From positions 3,101,958-3,165,957 of the forward strand of contig NZ_JAKVOI010000001.1 in the NCBI RefSeq assembly GCF_022482905.1: DNA of 64,000 nucleotides, in the 5' to 3' direction. Both the position numbers and the translations under genes were made by a program. How positions within the stretch are numbered: position 1 is the first letter of the stretch; each line of letters opens with the position of its first letter. Under the pieces are notes generated by a model, which saw nothing but the letters and a program-made list of their open reading frames with translations, was not told the DNA's origin and did no database searches. Positions 9,944 through 19,232 of this stretch are shown here, piece after piece. The stretch is from Clostridium sp. (GTDB lineage: Bacteria > Bacillota > Clostridia > Clostridiales > Clostridiaceae).

Positions 9944-9976
9944 TATAATATATTTATATTGAAAGGATTGATATTA

Positions 9977-10897
9977 TTGCTTTGGGGTGATAAAAGATAT
10001 TATAGTCTAAATTACTATTTGAGACATAAATTTGGATGCAAGGTATTCAAGATATCTCTGGATGCTGGTTTTTCATGTCCCAACAGAGATGGTACTATAG
10101 GAACGGGAGGCTGTATATTTTGCAGTGAAAGAGGATCGGGAGATTTTGCAGGCAGCAGGGAATTTTCTATCCACGATCAATTTCAGAGTATAAAGAAAAT
10201 GATGAGTAAAAAATGGAGTAATGGAAAATGTATTGCCTATTTTCAGGCATATACAAATACCTACGCTCCTGTTTATGTATTAAATCAAAAATACAGGGAG
10301 GCAGTAGAGGAAAATGACGTAGTAGGCTTGGCAATAGCAACAAGGCCGGATTGTCTGGATGATGATGTACTTGATTTGATTTCAAAATTTAATGAAAAAT
10401 TATATACATGGGTTGAACTTGGACTTCAAACCTCAAATGAAGATACTGCAATCAAAATAAACAGAGGGTATAAATTAAACGTTTTTGAAAAGGCAGTAAA
10501 AAATTTGAATGATAGGAATATTGATGTAGTTGCTCATATAATATTTGGACTCCCAGAAGAAAAGCATGAGGATATGATAAATACAGTGAGGTATGTGTCG
10601 GATATTAAGGTCCAGGGTGTAAAATTTCATCTGCTTCATCTTATGAAAAACACGCCTATGGTCCGTTTTTATAAATTAGGTCAGTTGAAATTTATGACAG
10701 AGGAGGAATATGTAAATTTAATATGCAGGGCAATTTCATATACCGATCCAGACATTGTGGTACATAGACTTACAGGGGACTCGCCCAGAGATACTCTGAT
10801 AGGTCCAAAATGGAGTTTGAAAAAGTGGGAAATATTAAATGAAATAGATAAATCCCTGGCAGATAATAATATTTACCAGGGGATTAATTGCAGCTGA
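9977..10897 (+). CDS. Radical SAM protein, TIGR01212/YtqA-like
   Basis: This ~306-residue radical SAM protein contains the family-specific cysteine cluster: Cys in SCPNRDG, then GGCIFC. A YFQAYTNTYAP segment and a TIM-barrel region (ELGLQT, HIIFGLP) match the YtqA/TIGR01212 group related to Elp3-type enzymes. Its substrate has not been defined for the family as far as I know. No ATG is available at the N-terminus. The GAAAGGA site (9961-9967) is nine bases from TTG 9977, which is preferred to the upstream TTG at 9959. It is probably co-transcribed with the lipoprotein gene. Confidence 0.8.
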   Translation: MLWGDKRYYSLNYYLRHKFGCKVFKISLDAGFSCPNRDGTIGTGGCIFCSERGSGDFAGSREFSIHDQFQSIKKMMSKKWSNGKCIAYFQAYTNTYAPVYVLNQKYREAVEENDVVGLAIATRPDCLDDDVLDLISKFNEKLYTWVELGLQTSNEDTAIKINRGYKLNVFEKAVKNLNDRNIDVVAHIIFGLPEEKHEDMINTVRYVSDIKVQGVKFHLLHLMKNTPMVRFYKLGQLKFMTEEEYVNLICRAISYTDPDIVVHRLTGDSPRDTLIGPKWSLKKWEILNEIDKSLADNNIYQGINCS

Positions 10898-10923
10898 TAC
10901 ATAGTAAAAAGCTATAATCAAGT

Positions 10924-10952
10924 AAAAACATAATCTACTGATGTATGTTTTT
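10924..10952. terminator. Terminator hairpin, probably bidirectional
   Basis: AAAAACATA (10924-10932) pairs with TATGTTTTT (10944-10952). Read on the minus strand it ends in a T-run just past the stop of the small ORF; read on the plus strand it lies about 27 nt after the YtqA-like gene. Confidence 0.6.
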
Positions 10953-11087
10953 CAGCTTTTTCTTTAGTTTATTATTTTCATATTTTAAAAGTATAATTGT
11001 TTTCTTTTGAGCTGCAATTTCGCTTTTAAGCTTGTAAAAAGTTGCAAGAGATGCAGCTGTAATTGCAAATAATAGAAAAGCTATCAT
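10935..11087 (-). CDS. Small predicted membrane protein (50 aa)
   Basis: A 50-residue ORF on the minus strand. TAGGAG (about 11095-11100) is seven bases before the ATG at 11087; another ATG at 11093 is too close to it. The protein has one N-terminal hydrophobic helix (IAFLLFAITAASLATFY) followed by a strongly basic, Lys/Asn-rich helix that could form a short coiled coil on the cytoplasmic side. The stop codon sits in the loop of a terminator hairpin. I recognise no family. The ribosome site, composition and terminator support a real gene, but conservation could not be tested. Confidence 0.5.
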   Translation of the reverse strand: MIAFLLFAITAASLATFYKLKSEIAAQKKTIILLKYENNKLKKKLKNIHQ

Positions 11088-11165
11088 TGGCATGCTCCTA
11101 AAAATTTTACTCCTATATTATATTCATGATATGTAGAGATGTGACTACCTGATCTAATTGGATAA

Positions 11166-11837
11166 TTACTCGAAGATAATTTCAGAAAAATCAGTAATAC
11201 CTGCATCAGAATGATTGAGGATGCACTGCCAATCATGAGGACAATATTTGTCTTTTACGGCTATTACGTACATATTTGCCGACCTGGCTGCTTTTATAGC
11301 TGGTAGGGAATCTTCAAATACCACACATTTTTCAGGAGATATGCCAATTTTTTTGGAGGATAGAATGTAGATGTCGGGGAAATCTTTCCCTCGCGGGACT
11401 TCCTGGGTTGTAGTGATTGCATCAAATAGCTCATATATATTGTTCCTTTTTAAAGCAGCAATTGAAGTTTCCCTGTAATTGCTTGTAGCTAAAGCAATTT
11501 TTATATTTCTGGACTTCAATAATTTCAAAAGATTTTTTGCCTGAGGTTTTATCATTTTATTTTCTGCATATTTGTTAAAAGCCATATTGTACCAGTCTTT
11601 TTCTATAATTTCAATGCAGTCAGGTATATTGAATCTTGACTTAAAATATTCTGCTGTTTCCCTGAAGCTTAAATGTTCTATTTCAATTTTCAAATTCTCA
11701 GGTACTGGTATACCCCTGTTTTCCAGGTATTCTTTATCAATGTTGTCCCACATTCCCATGGAATCAAGCAGAGTTCCATCCATGTCAAAAATTGCACCAT
11801 CTATATTTTTCAATATCTTGTCCCAAAAATTTTCCAT
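11166..11837 (-). CDS. HAD-family hydrolase (beta-phosphoglucomutase-like)
   Basis: A 223-residue haloacid-dehalogenase-superfamily protein. Motif I is FDMDGTLLDS, where the first Asp is the nucleophile. It is followed by a helical C1 cap, motif II in ALATSN, the lysine region (PRGKDFPDIY) and motif IV VVFEDSL. This places it with small-molecule phosphatases/phosphomutases of the PgmB/GPH type; the true substrate is not predictable. A GAGG site precedes the ATG at 11837. It lies downstream of the hydrogenase-like gene on the same strand but beyond a strong terminator, so it is probably transcribed separately. Confidence 0.85.
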   Translation of the reverse strand: MENFWDKILKNIDGAIFDMDGTLLDSMGMWDNIDKEYLENRGIPVPENLKIEIEHLSFRETAEYFKSRFNIPDCIEIIEKDWYNMAFNKYAENKMIKPQAKNLLKLLKSRNIKIALATSNYRETSIAALKRNNIYELFDAITTTQEVPRGKDFPDIYILSSKKIGISPEKCVVFEDSLPAIKAARSANMYVIAVKDKYCPHDWQCILNHSDAGITDFSEIIFE

Positions 11838-11860
11838 AATAACCTCATCCCTGAATAATT

Positions 11861-11896
11861 AAAAGCCCTCCAACAAATTTGATGAAGGGCTTTTAA
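11861..11896 (-). terminator. Rho-independent terminator of the hydrogenase-like gene
   Basis: Arms AAAAGCCCT and AGGGCTTTT surround a 16-nt loop. Read on the minus strand the stem is followed by TTTTAATT, ending the transcript of the upstream hydrogenase-like gene. Confidence 0.8.
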
Positions 11897-11923
11897 TAGT
11901 ATGTAGTAAATACCCGACAGTAA

Positions 11924-13273
11924 TTAAAATTTTCTTTCGAATATATCTATTTTATTTTCATCTTTGAAATCCTCTATGGAGTTTATGCCTATTTTGTTCA
12001 ATATACTATTCATACAGGCACTGTCTACGGCTACTTTAATATCAGAGTTTCCGGCAAATTCATTTACATGCTCTCTGCCTTCCTCTTTTGGAATTATGGC
12101 TTTTGGTCCACCAACGCAGCCACCAATACACCCCATGCCTTCTATAAAATTGGCATTTATTTCACCATTTTGAGCTTTTTCAAGTATGGCTTTACATTCT
12201 TTTATTCCATTGGCCTGAACTGCTTTTAAGAGATTATGTTTCTCGGGAAAAATTCTTTCCACTGCTTCGCTTACAGCAATAGATACTCCTCCTGTGCGGG
12301 CATAAAGTCTTCCACCTTTTGAAGCATATTCAGAGGACTCTTCATCTGGAAGCTCTGAAGGTTTTATATCCAGTGATTCAAATATATCTTTTACCTCCTG
12401 AAAAGTTAATACAAAATCTATGCTGCCTTCTATGTCCTTGTTTTTTGCTTCGGCTTTTTTTGCTATGCAGGGGCCTACAAATACAACTTTGCAATTGGGA
12501 TTTAGCTTTTTAACAACTCTTCCTGCAGCTATCATTGGAGAAACGGATGGTGAAACATATTTTACAAGATCGTTGTAAATCTTTTTTAACATTCCAACCC
12601 ACATAGGGCAGCAGCAGGAAGTTATCATAAGGTCATTTTCATTTTTGACATAGTGATCAAATTCTATAGCCTCTTTCAAAGTTAACATATCTGCAAAAAA
12701 TGCGACCTCTATCATATCCGTAAAGCCTAGTTTTTTAAAGGAGGATCTCAGTTGACCGATTTTTACATCTGATCCAAATTGTCCTATTATAGCAGGTGCA
12801 ACTACAGCTATTACGGGACGATCGTCTTTTAGAATATTTGCTAAAGGCAGAAACTGCACTGAATCCATTATTCCACCTGATGGGCAGGAATCTACGCATA
12901 TGCCGCAGTCTGCACATTTATCGGCATCCAAAACAGTAGTATTGTTTTTTTTGTCAATTAGTATTGCATCAAAAGGACAGGATTTCTGACAGACAGTTTT
13001 CCCGTTTTCATCCACACAATCCAATGAGCAGTCTTTAACTTTATTGACTATCTTGCCACCTGAATTATATGATTTTATAGAGTTCTTTAATTCTGATATG
13101 AAATTGCTGCTGTTATAATCTATATCAACCCCACAGAGTAAGGAAACGATTGAGCATAATTCTTTCTTATCAATAGAATTTTCAGATAGAATTTCATTTA
13201 CTTTTTTATCGAAATCACCATTATAATATGACTTTACAATAATCTTGAATAATTCCCTGTATTTTTCCTTCAT
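11924..13273 (-). CDS. [FeFe]-hydrogenase-like protein, TSCCCP (group B-like)
   Basis: A 449-residue monomeric [FeFe]-hydrogenase-family protein. After an N-terminal helical region it has two ferredoxin-type [4Fe-4S] clusters: C-x3-C-x8-C-x3-CP at about residues 82-99 and CADCGICVDSCP at about 120-131. The three H-cluster loops follow: TSCCCPMW (about 218-225), VGPCIAKK and GMGCIGGCVGGPK. All cluster-binding cysteines are present. TSCCCP and the shortened third loop point to group B-like enzymes rather than the main H2-evolving CpI type. Start: AAGGAG lies 9-10 nt before ATG 13273; upstream TTG/GTG starts are too close. Whether it makes H2 or senses it cannot be told. Confidence 0.85.
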   Translation of the reverse strand: MKEKYRELFKIIVKSYYNGDFDKKVNEILSENSIDKKELCSIVSLLCGVDIDYNSSNFISELKNSIKSYNSGGKIVNKVKDCSLDCVDENGKTVCQKSCPFDAILIDKKNNTTVLDADKCADCGICVDSCPSGGIMDSVQFLPLANILKDDRPVIAVVAPAIIGQFGSDVKIGQLRSSFKKLGFTDMIEVAFFADMLTLKEAIEFDHYVKNENDLMITSCCCPMWVGMLKKIYNDLVKYVSPSVSPMIAAGRVVKKLNPNCKVVFVGPCIAKKAEAKNKDIEGSIDFVLTFQEVKDIFESLDIKPSELPDEESSEYASKGGRLYARTGGVSIAVSEAVERIFPEKHNLLKAVQANGIKECKAILEKAQNGEINANFIEGMGCIGGCVGGPKAIIPKEEGREHVNEFAGNSDIKVAVDSACMNSILNKIGINSIEDFKDENKIDIFERKF

Positions 13274-13335
13274 TCCCACCAACTCCTTGAAAATTTGTTT
13301 TTACGCTATTATTATAGCATAGTAATTGTGAAATA

Positions 13336-13354
13336 ATCTACAAGTATTGTAGAT
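13336..13354. other. Short perfect inverted repeat before the hydrogenase-like gene
   Basis: ATCTACAA (13336-13343) and TTGTAGAT (13347-13354) are separated by GTA, about 63 nt upstream of the hydrogenase-like start and 28 nt past the stop of the small membrane gene. No T-run follows in either direction, so an operator is as likely as a weak terminator. Confidence 0.4.
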
Positions 13355-13381
13355 ATCTCCTCTTAAGGAACAATCTATGGA

Positions 13382-13696
13382 TTATACTTTATTGGGTGAA
13401 TCGCCTGCACCCTTGGTAGGAACGGTTGATACAAGAAACCCTACAAGAATTGAAACCACAGCAGGAGCTATTATATTGATATAGGCTATGTACGAGGTCC
13501 TATACAGCAATATGGCAATAATAGCATTTATACCGATTGTTATTATAAATATATAGATTACAAATTTGGCAAAAGAACTGAACAACTTTTCATAGATTTT
13601 ATGTCTGGTTGGTCCGCTCAATATGTTTTTAAATAAAAAATAGGATATAAAAATCAATATAATGTCTACTGAAGCTGATATCAAAAAGTTTCTCAA
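13382..13696 (-). CDS. Small membrane protein of unknown function
   Basis: About 104 residues with three probable membrane helices (around ASVDIILIFISYFLF, FVIYIFIITIGINAIIAILLY and IAPAVVSILVGFLV) and short charged loops. It matches no family I recognise. The likely start is TTG 13696, eleven bases after GGAGG (13708-13712); a GTG at 13708 overlaps the ribosome site and is rejected. That GGAGG is also the 3' arm of a hairpin after murC, so translation or read-through could depend on the structure. It is flanked by murC upstream and the hydrogenase-like gene downstream, all on the minus strand. Confidence 0.6.
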   Translation of the reverse strand: MRNFLISASVDIILIFISYFLFKNILSGPTRHKIYEKLFSSFAKFVIYIFIITIGINAIIAILLYRTSYIAYINIIAPAVVSILVGFLVSTVPTKGAGDSPNKV

Positions 13697-13700
13697 ATTA

Positions 13701-13753
13701 AAAAACACCTCCGATGTAGTAATTATTTATAGTATTTACTATATTGGAGGATT
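13701..13753 (-). terminator. murC terminator hairpin that also contains the next gene's RBS
   Basis: On the minus strand a 15-bp stem with two G-U pairs (plus-strand arms CCTCCGATGTAGTAA and TTACTATATTGGAGG) is followed by TGTTTTTT. The downstream arm ends in the GGAGG that serves the small membrane gene. It looks like a terminator for murC and could equally sequester that ribosome site. Confidence 0.65.
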
Positions 13754-13771
13754 TTACACATCTAACTATGA

Positions 13772-15151
13772 TTATTTTTGAAGATACATTTCTCCTACTT
13801 TGAATACATCACCGGCACCTATTGTCAGGAGCAGGTCGCCATCTTTTAATGTGCTATTTAGATATGATACAATGTCATCGAAGTTATGGAAGTTTTTGCA
13901 ATCTATACCTCTGGAGGAAATGCTTTTTGCAAGCATACTCGAGCTTACTTCATGTGTATCCTTCTCCCTTGCAGCATATATATCGGCCAGTATCAATTCA
14001 TCTACGTTGTCAAATGCTTTTGTGAATTCATCATATAGATTCAATGTCCTTGAAAATGTATGGGGCTGAAATACACAGCATATCCTTTTATGTGGATAGT
14101 TTTGTGCTGCACTTAAAGTAGCCTTGATTTCAGTGGGATGGTGGGCGTAATCATCTATTATTGTAATTCCATCTTTTTCACCTTTGAGTTCGAATCGCCT
14201 GTGGGCACCTTTGAAATTGCCAAGACTTTCTATGATGTATTTATTGGATATATTCAAAATCAGGGAAACGGCTATGCTTGCCAGAGAATTCAATATATTA
14301 TGTCTTCCGGGAATGTTCAAATTTACTGAAAACAGGAGTTTATCATATTTATACACGTCAAAACTTGCACATCCCTTTTCGTCATAATTGATATTTTTGG
14401 CTGTAATATCTCCGGTTTTAAGACCATAAGTAATTATATTGCAGTTCACGTTTGATATTACTTTGTTCATTTTGTCATCGTCACTGCAGCATACGAGATA
14501 CCCGTCCCTTGGTATTAATTTAGCAAATTTTATAAAGGCATTTTGTATATCATAAATATCCTTATAGTAGTCGAGATGATCTGCATCTATATTCAGAATT
14601 ACGCCTATATAAGGGAAGAACTTCAAGAAGGATTCCTTGTATTCACAGGCTTCGGTAATAAAGTACTGACTGTGTCCAACTCGCACATTCCCGTCTATTA
14701 GGTCCAGTTCACCGCCTACTAATATGGTAGGGTCCAATTCGGCTTTCAAAGATATGCTTGACAGCATTGAAGTTGTAGTAGTTTTGCCATGAGTTCCAGA
14801 AATGGCTATATTGTATTTGTGTCCTTTCATTATTTGCCCCAGAAATTCGGCTCTTACCATAAGGGGTATATTTAACTCTTTTGCCCTAACAAACTCAGGA
14901 TTGTCTTTGGAAATGGCGGCCGTATACACTATCATATCTATATCTTCATCTATGTGTTCTTTAATTTGTCCTATAAATATCTCTGCGCCAAGGGATCTTA
15001 ATTTGTCAGTTATAGGAGAAGCTTTTATATCAGATCCCGAAACATGAAATCCTTTTTTTATCAATATTTCTGCAAGTCCGCTCATGCTTATTCCACCTAT
15101 ACCTATGAAATATATGTTTTTGCTTTTATCTTTTATAAAATCAAATGACAA
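13772..15151 (-). CDS. murC: UDP-N-acetylmuramate--L-alanine ligase
   Basis: This ~459-residue Mur ligase adds L-Ala to UDP-MurNAc with ATP in the cytoplasm, the first amino-acid step of peptidoglycan precursor synthesis. The N-terminal Rossmann motif is [14 protein letters not shown], the ATP loop [10 protein letters not shown], and the central HPTEI and C-terminal TIGAGDV segments are conserved. Length is normal for MurC. GAGGAG is nine bases from TTG 15151; the upstream GTG 15160 abuts the site, so TTG is preferred. It is transcribed divergently from purR and followed by a terminator-like hairpin. Confidence 0.93.
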   Translation of the reverse strand: MSFDFIKDKSKNIYFIGIGGISMSGLAEILIKKGFHVSGSDIKASPITDKLRSLGAEIFIGQIKEHIDEDIDMIVYTAAISKDNPEFVRAKELNIPLMVRAEFLGQIMKGHKYNIAISGTHGKTTTTSMLSSISLKAELDPTILVGGELDLIDGNVRVGHSQYFITEACEYKESFLKFFPYIGVILNIDADHLDYYKDIYDIQNAFIKFAKLIPRDGYLVCCSDDDKMNKVISNVNCNIITYGLKTGDITAKNINYDEKGCASFDVYKYDKLLFSVNLNIPGRHNILNSLASIAVSLILNISNKYIIESLGNFKGAHRRFELKGEKDGITIIDDYAHHPTEIKATLSAAQNYPHKRICCVFQPHTFSRTLNLYDEFTKAFDNVDELILADIYAAREKDTHEVSSSMLAKSISSRGIDCKNFHNFDDIVSYLNSTLKDGDLLLTIGAGDVFKVGEMYLQK

Positions 15152-15355
15152 TAAACTCACTCCTCATAAATTGCATTACTTTATCACCTAATAATTATAT
15201 ACAAAAATGGAGCAAAAAAACACAGGTTAAACTATATTTCCAAAACTTTTTGACTAATTTAATTGTTGATTAACTGCTTTTTTTAGAATACAATATGAAT
15301 AATAGAATAAAATTTTAAGAAATTATTCGTAAATTTTAAAGTGATAGGTGATAAA

Positions 15356-16174
15356 ATGCAGAAACTCAGTAGGAACCAGAGGATATCAGCTATAACAAAG
15401 ATATTACTTGAAAATCCTAATAAAATAATAAGCCTGAATAGGTTCACAGAAATGTTCAATACTGCAAAATCAACTGTAAGTGAAGATATAGTCATGGTAA
15501 AGGATACATTTATCAGGCTTTACATGGGAAAGGTGGAAACTGTGTCGGGTGCAGCAGGAGGAGTCAAATATGTATGTGGTATATCAGCAGAAAAAAGCAG
15601 GGAGTTTGCCGAAGAATTATGTATTATTTTAAAAAATAGAGAAAGAATAATACCAGGTAATTTCCTTTATATGACTGATATAATGTTTAATCCTGAAATA
15701 ATAAATACTGCTGGAATTATTCTCGCATCTGAATTTATACACAGCAATGTTGACTATGTAGTTACAGTTGAAACAAAAGGCATACCTCTTGCCTATGAAG
15801 TGGCAAGGATGCTTGGAGTACAGATGATAGTAGTAAGAAGGGAAACGAAATTTACCGAAGGATCAACCATCACTATAAATTATGTTTCAGGATCTACGGG
15901 AAGAATTCAGAATATGTCATTGTCAAAGAAAGCTATGAAGCCCGGCAGTAAGTGTATATTTATTGATGATTTTATGAAGGCTGGTGGTACGGCCAGAGGC
16001 ATAATGAATCTCCTGAAAGAGTTTGAAAGTGAGTTGTTGGGAATTGGAGTACTTATGGATAATGTAGAAACTCCGAAAAAATTAGTGCAGGATTATATAT
16101 CCATAGTTGACTTTAAAGGTATTATTGATGGAGAGAATGGTGCACGGTTATTTCCTTCCAAAAGATTTAACTAA
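15356..16174 (+). CDS. purR: Pur operon repressor, PRTase-type
   Basis: About 272 residues. A winged-helix N-terminus (KLSRNQRISAITKILLENPNK..., residues ~1-75) is fused to a phosphoribosyltransferase-fold domain with the PRPP loop IFIDDFMKAGGTARG. In Bacillus this protein represses purine genes and is released by PRPP. AGGTG at 15347-15350 is six bases before ATG 15356; an upstream GTG (15341) is rejected. As in B. subtilis it lies directly before spoVG, though the yabJ gene usually between them is absent. Prs, which makes its effector PRPP, is 2 kb downstream. Confidence 0.93.
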   Translation: MQKLSRNQRISAITKILLENPNKIISLNRFTEMFNTAKSTVSEDIVMVKDTFIRLYMGKVETVSGAAGGVKYVCGISAEKSREFAEELCIILKNRERIIPGNFLYMTDIMFNPEIINTAGIILASEFIHSNVDYVVTVETKGIPLAYEVARMLGVQMIVVRRETKFTEGSTITINYVSGSTGRIQNMSLSKKAMKPGSKCIFIDDFMKAGGTARGIMNLLKEFESELLGIGVLMDNVETPKKLVQDYISIVDFKGIIDGENGARLFPSKRFN

Positions 16175-16213
16175 TAAAATTTTCAAAAAACTTAATGTTT
16201 TTTTAAAAATTAA

Positions 16214-16240
16214 GAAGGAAAAAAATAAATTTTAGAGAAT
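16214..16240 (+). promoter_or_regulatory. Sigma-H-type promoter of spoVG
   Basis: The -35 element GAAGGAAAA (16214-16222) and the -10 element AGAGAAT (16234-16240) are separated by 11 nt. They match the Bacillus sigma-H consensus RnAGGAwWW-N11-12-RnnGAAT at every defined position. It lies 33 nt before the spoVG start. Confidence 0.75.
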
Positions 16241-16273
16241 AGTATATACATAAGCATCTTGGAGGTGGATTAT

Positions 16274-16564
16274 ATGCAAATTACAGACGTTAGAGTTAGA
16301 AAAATTGCTGCTGAGGGTAAAATGAAAGCTATTGTTTCCGTGACTTTTGATAACGAATTCGTTGTTCACGATATAAAAGTTATAGAAGGTCAAAATGGAC
16401 TTTTTATTGCAATGCCTAGTAGGAAAACTCCTGATGGGGAATTTAAGGACATTGCACATCCAATCAATACTCAAACAAGAGAAAAAATTCAAAATGCAAT
16501 TCTCGATGAGTATGAAAAAGTAAAGAACGAAGAAACTGTTACTAAAGATAAAGTACAGGAGTAA
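16274..16564 (+). CDS. spoVG: Septation/sporulation regulator SpoVG
   Basis: A 96-residue protein beginning [11 protein letters not shown] and containing [20 protein letters not shown], the diagnostic SpoVG region. SpoVG proteins bind DNA and RNA and affect sporulation, septation and surface genes. A strong GGAGGTG (16261-16267) is six bases from ATG 16274, so the longer frame from 16259 is rejected. A sigma-H-type promoter directly upstream suggests induction at entry into stationary phase. A strong terminator follows, separating it from glmU. Confidence 0.96.
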   Translation: MQITDVRVRKIAAEGKMKAIVSVTFDNEFVVHDIKVIEGQNGLFIAMPSRKTPDGEFKDIAHPINTQTREKIQNAILDEYEKVKNEETVTKDKVQE

Positions 16565-16565
16565 T

Positions 16566-16596
16566 AAAAAGGAGTAGGAATACTCCTTTTTATTAT
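16566..16596 (+). terminator. Rho-independent terminator after spoVG
   Basis: An 11-bp perfect stem, AAAAAGGAGTA paired with TACTCCTTTTT, has a GGAA tetraloop and a T-rich tail. Confidence 0.9.
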
Positions 16597-16703
16597 TTTA
16601 CTATAGTGTTGCAAATGCTTAATATATAAAATATAATATATAGTGGATATTTTATGTAATATAGGTTATAAAAATGTAGTTAATGCTATAAAGAGGTGTT
16701 AAA

Positions 16704-18080
16704 ATGTATAATTGTGCTATAATATTAGCAGCAGGTGAGGGAAAAAGAATGAAATCTTCTACACCAAAGGTACTTCATAAAATATGCGGAAGAGAAATGG
16801 TCAACATAGTAATAGATGAAGTCAGAAAAGCACAAATAGATGATATAGATGTAGTTGTAGGGAAAGGTGCAGATGAGGTAAAAGAGGCTGTTAAATCAAG
16901 AAATGTTGAATTTTCGGTTCAGCATAAACAATTGGGCACAGGACATGCAGTTATCTGTGCTAAAAGTTTTTTGAAGGATAAAAGGGGAACTGTAGCCATA
17001 TTTACAGGAGATGCACCTTTAATAAGAGAAAGTACCGTCAAAAAACTTGTGGATTTCCAAAATGATGGAGGGTATAGTGCAGTTGTACTGACTTCAATAG
17101 TTGAGGATCCCTATGGATATGGAAGAATTATAAGAGAAAAAAATGGAGATGTTTTAAAAATAATTGAACATAAAGATTGTTCAGAAGAAGAGCTGAAGGT
17201 GAATGAAATAAATTCATCTATGTACTGCTTTGATATAGAAAGCCTGGTTGAAAGTCTTGATAAGATAGACAACAATAATGCACAGGGGGAGTATTATCTT
17301 ACGGATGTAATAGAAATATTGAAAAAATCAGGGAAAAAAATAGGGGCACTTCCAGTTCAATTTGATGAAACACTTGGAGTAAATTCTAGAAAGCAGCTTT
17401 CTCAGGCAGCAAGGATCATGCGAAAAAGGATAAATGATAAACATATGGAAAATGGAGTCACAATTATTGATCCGGATTCCACTTATATAGATATTGATGT
17501 AAAAATAGAAAATGATACTATAATATATCCTCAAAATGTTATTGAGGGTAATACTGTAGTAGGCAGAAATTGTATACTATATCCCGGTTCCAGAATAGAA
17601 AACAGTATTATAGAGGAAGGTGTCACTATTCAGAGTTCGGTTATATTGGAGAGCAGTGTAGGAAAGGGTACTACTGTAGGACCTTTTGCATATATAAGGC
17701 CTGAAAGTAAGATTGGAAATTCGGTGAGAATAGGTGACTTTGTAGAAGTTAAAAAATCTTTCATCGGAGATGGTACCAAAGTATCACATCTAACCTATAT
17801 AGGTGATGCCGAGGTTGGTAAAAAGTGCAATTTTGGCTGCGGTACAGTTGTAGTCAATTATGATGGCAAGAAAAAGAATAAGACTTTAATCGGGGATAAT
17901 TCTTTTATAGGATGTAATACAAATCTGGTGTCTCCGGTAAGAGTTGATGATAATACATATATAGCAGCAGGTTCTACTATAACAGATGAAGTTCCTGAAG
18001 GATCTCTGGCCATAGCAAGAGCAAGGCAGGTAAATAAAGAAGGCTGGGTATATAAAAGAGGAATGAATAAAAAAGATTGA
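16704..18080 (+). CDS. glmU: Bifunctional GlcN-1-P acetyltransferase / UDP-GlcNAc pyrophosphorylase
   Basis: This 458-residue two-domain enzyme makes UDP-GlcNAc, the entry compound for peptidoglycan. The N-terminal uridylyltransferase domain carries [11 protein letters not shown], followed by [10 protein letters not shown] and TGDAPL. The C-terminal ~200 residues form a left-handed beta-helix of hexapeptide repeats for acetyl-CoA-dependent acetyltransfer. Length and domain order are standard. AGAGGTG precedes the ATG. It is followed 28 nt later by prs, the same pairing as in Bacillus (gcaD-prs), and is probably co-transcribed with it. Confidence 0.96.
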   Translation: MYNCAIILAAGEGKRMKSSTPKVLHKICGREMVNIVIDEVRKAQIDDIDVVVGKGADEVKEAVKSRNVEFSVQHKQLGTGHAVICAKSFLKDKRGTVAIFTGDAPLIRESTVKKLVDFQNDGGYSAVVLTSIVEDPYGYGRIIREKNGDVLKIIEHKDCSEEELKVNEINSSMYCFDIESLVESLDKIDNNNAQGEYYLTDVIEILKKSGKKIGALPVQFDETLGVNSRKQLSQAARIMRKRINDKHMENGVTIIDPDSTYIDIDVKIENDTIIYPQNVIEGNTVVGRNCILYPGSRIENSIIEEGVTIQSSVILESSVGKGTTVGPFAYIRPESKIGNSVRIGDFVEVKKSFIGDGTKVSHLTYIGDAEVGKKCNFGCGTVVVNYDGKKKNKTLIGDNSFIGCNTNLVSPVRVDDNTYIAAGSTITDEVPEGSLAIARARQVNKEGWVYKRGMNKKD

Positions 18081-18108
18081 TAAAATAAAATTTAGGAGGG
18101 CTTAAAAA

Positions 18109-19068
18109 ATGATAACCCATGGAAAAAGCATTAAAATCTTTACAGGCAATTCTCATCCGGATTTGGCTGAAGAAATAGCAGATATTTTAGGGATGAAAGT
18201 AGGAAATTCCAAAGTATCTACTTTTAGTGATGGGGAAATATCTGTGGATATTAATGAAACAGTACGAGGAAGAGATGTATTTATAATTCAATCAACAAAT
18301 AATCCTGTAAATGACAATTTAATGGAAATTCTAATTATGATAGATGCATTTAAAAGAGCATCTGCAGGAAGAATTACAGCTGTAGTTCCTTATTATGGAT
18401 ATGCAAGACAGGATAGAAAGGCAAAGGCAAGAGATCCTATTACTGCAAAGCTTGTTGCAGATATATTGACTGCAGCCGGGGCAGACAGAGTTCTTACTAT
18501 GGATCTGCATGCATCCCAGATTCAAGGATATTTTAATATACCGCTTGACAATTTGCTTGGAGCACCCATACTGGCAAAGTACTTTATTGACAAGGGATTT
18601 GACAGCAAAGAAGATGTAGTGGTAGTATCACCAGACCTCGGAAGTGTAACGAGGGCTAGAAATTTTGCAGATAAACTACATACTCAAATTGCAATTATAG
18701 ATAAAAGAAGACCAAAGCCTAATGTATCAGAAGTAATGAACATAATTGGAGACATAAAAGGTAAAAGGGTCATACTGGTAGATGATATGATAGATACAGC
18801 AGGAACTATAACCAATGGTGCAAATGCACTGATGGAAAGAGGGGCAAAGGAAGTGTATGCCTGCTGTACCCATGCTGTTCTTTCGGGACCGGCAATTGAA
18901 AGAATAAAGGATTCTTCTATAAAGGAACTTGTCATGTTGAATACAATAAGACTTCCAGAGGAGAAAATACTTGATAAATTTACCATATTGTCTGTAGCAC
19001 CTGTTTTTGCAGAAGCTATAAGAAGAATATATGAAGATAGATCAGTTAGCAAGTTATTTGAAAACTAA
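18109..19068 (+). CDS. prs: Ribose-phosphate pyrophosphokinase
   Basis: A 319-residue PRPP synthetase that transfers pyrophosphate from ATP to ribose-5-phosphate, feeding purine, pyrimidine, histidine and NAD synthesis. The ATP-site segment [18 protein letters not shown] and the PRPP-binding loop [12 protein letters not shown] are intact. GGAGGG precedes the ATG at normal spacing. It is the second gene of the glmU-prs unit and ends at a terminator. The Bacillus ctc gene that follows prs is absent; a two-component system takes its place. Confidence 0.96.
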   Translation: MITHGKSIKIFTGNSHPDLAEEIADILGMKVGNSKVSTFSDGEISVDINETVRGRDVFIIQSTNNPVNDNLMEILIMIDAFKRASAGRITAVVPYYGYARQDRKAKARDPITAKLVADILTAAGADRVLTMDLHASQIQGYFNIPLDNLLGAPILAKYFIDKGFDSKEDVVVVSPDLGSVTRARNFADKLHTQIAIIDKRRPKPNVSEVMNIIGDIKGKRVILVDDMIDTAGTITNGANALMERGAKEVYACCTHAVLSGPAIERIKDSSIKELVMLNTIRLPEEKILDKFTILSVAPVFAEAIRRIYEDRSVSKLFEN

Positions 19069-19084
19069 TTTGAATCTGAATTCT

Positions 19085-19115
19085 GGCATGTAGAGAGCAT
19101 TCTATATGCCTTTTA
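19085..19115 (+). terminator. Terminator after prs
   Basis: GGCATGTAGA (19085-19094) pairs with TCTATATGCC (19101-19110), one G-U pair, then TTTT. Confidence 0.75.
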
Positions 19116-19119
19116 ATTA

Positions 19120-19138
19120 TTTGTAACTTATTTGTTAC
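19120..19138 (+). promoter_or_regulatory. Direct repeat, possible response-regulator site
   Basis: TTTGTAAC (19120-19127) and TTTGTTAC (19131-19138) repeat with an 11-nt period, the helical-turn spacing typical of OmpR/PhoP-family tandem sites. It lies ~95 nt before the response-regulator start. A role in autoregulation is inference. Confidence 0.35.
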
Positions 19139-19232
19139 ATTTTAAGATATATACTATTATGTTTTGTTAAGTATGTGGTAAATTAATATTATGTGGTGTC
19201 AGAGTTATTAATATATAGAGGAGAGGTAGCAT

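Noticed and set aside
10851-10885. Hairpin AATCCCTGG/CCAGGGGATT as a terminator of the YtqA-like gene
   Set aside because: It lies within the end of the coding region and has no T-run; the hairpin at 10924 is a better terminator.
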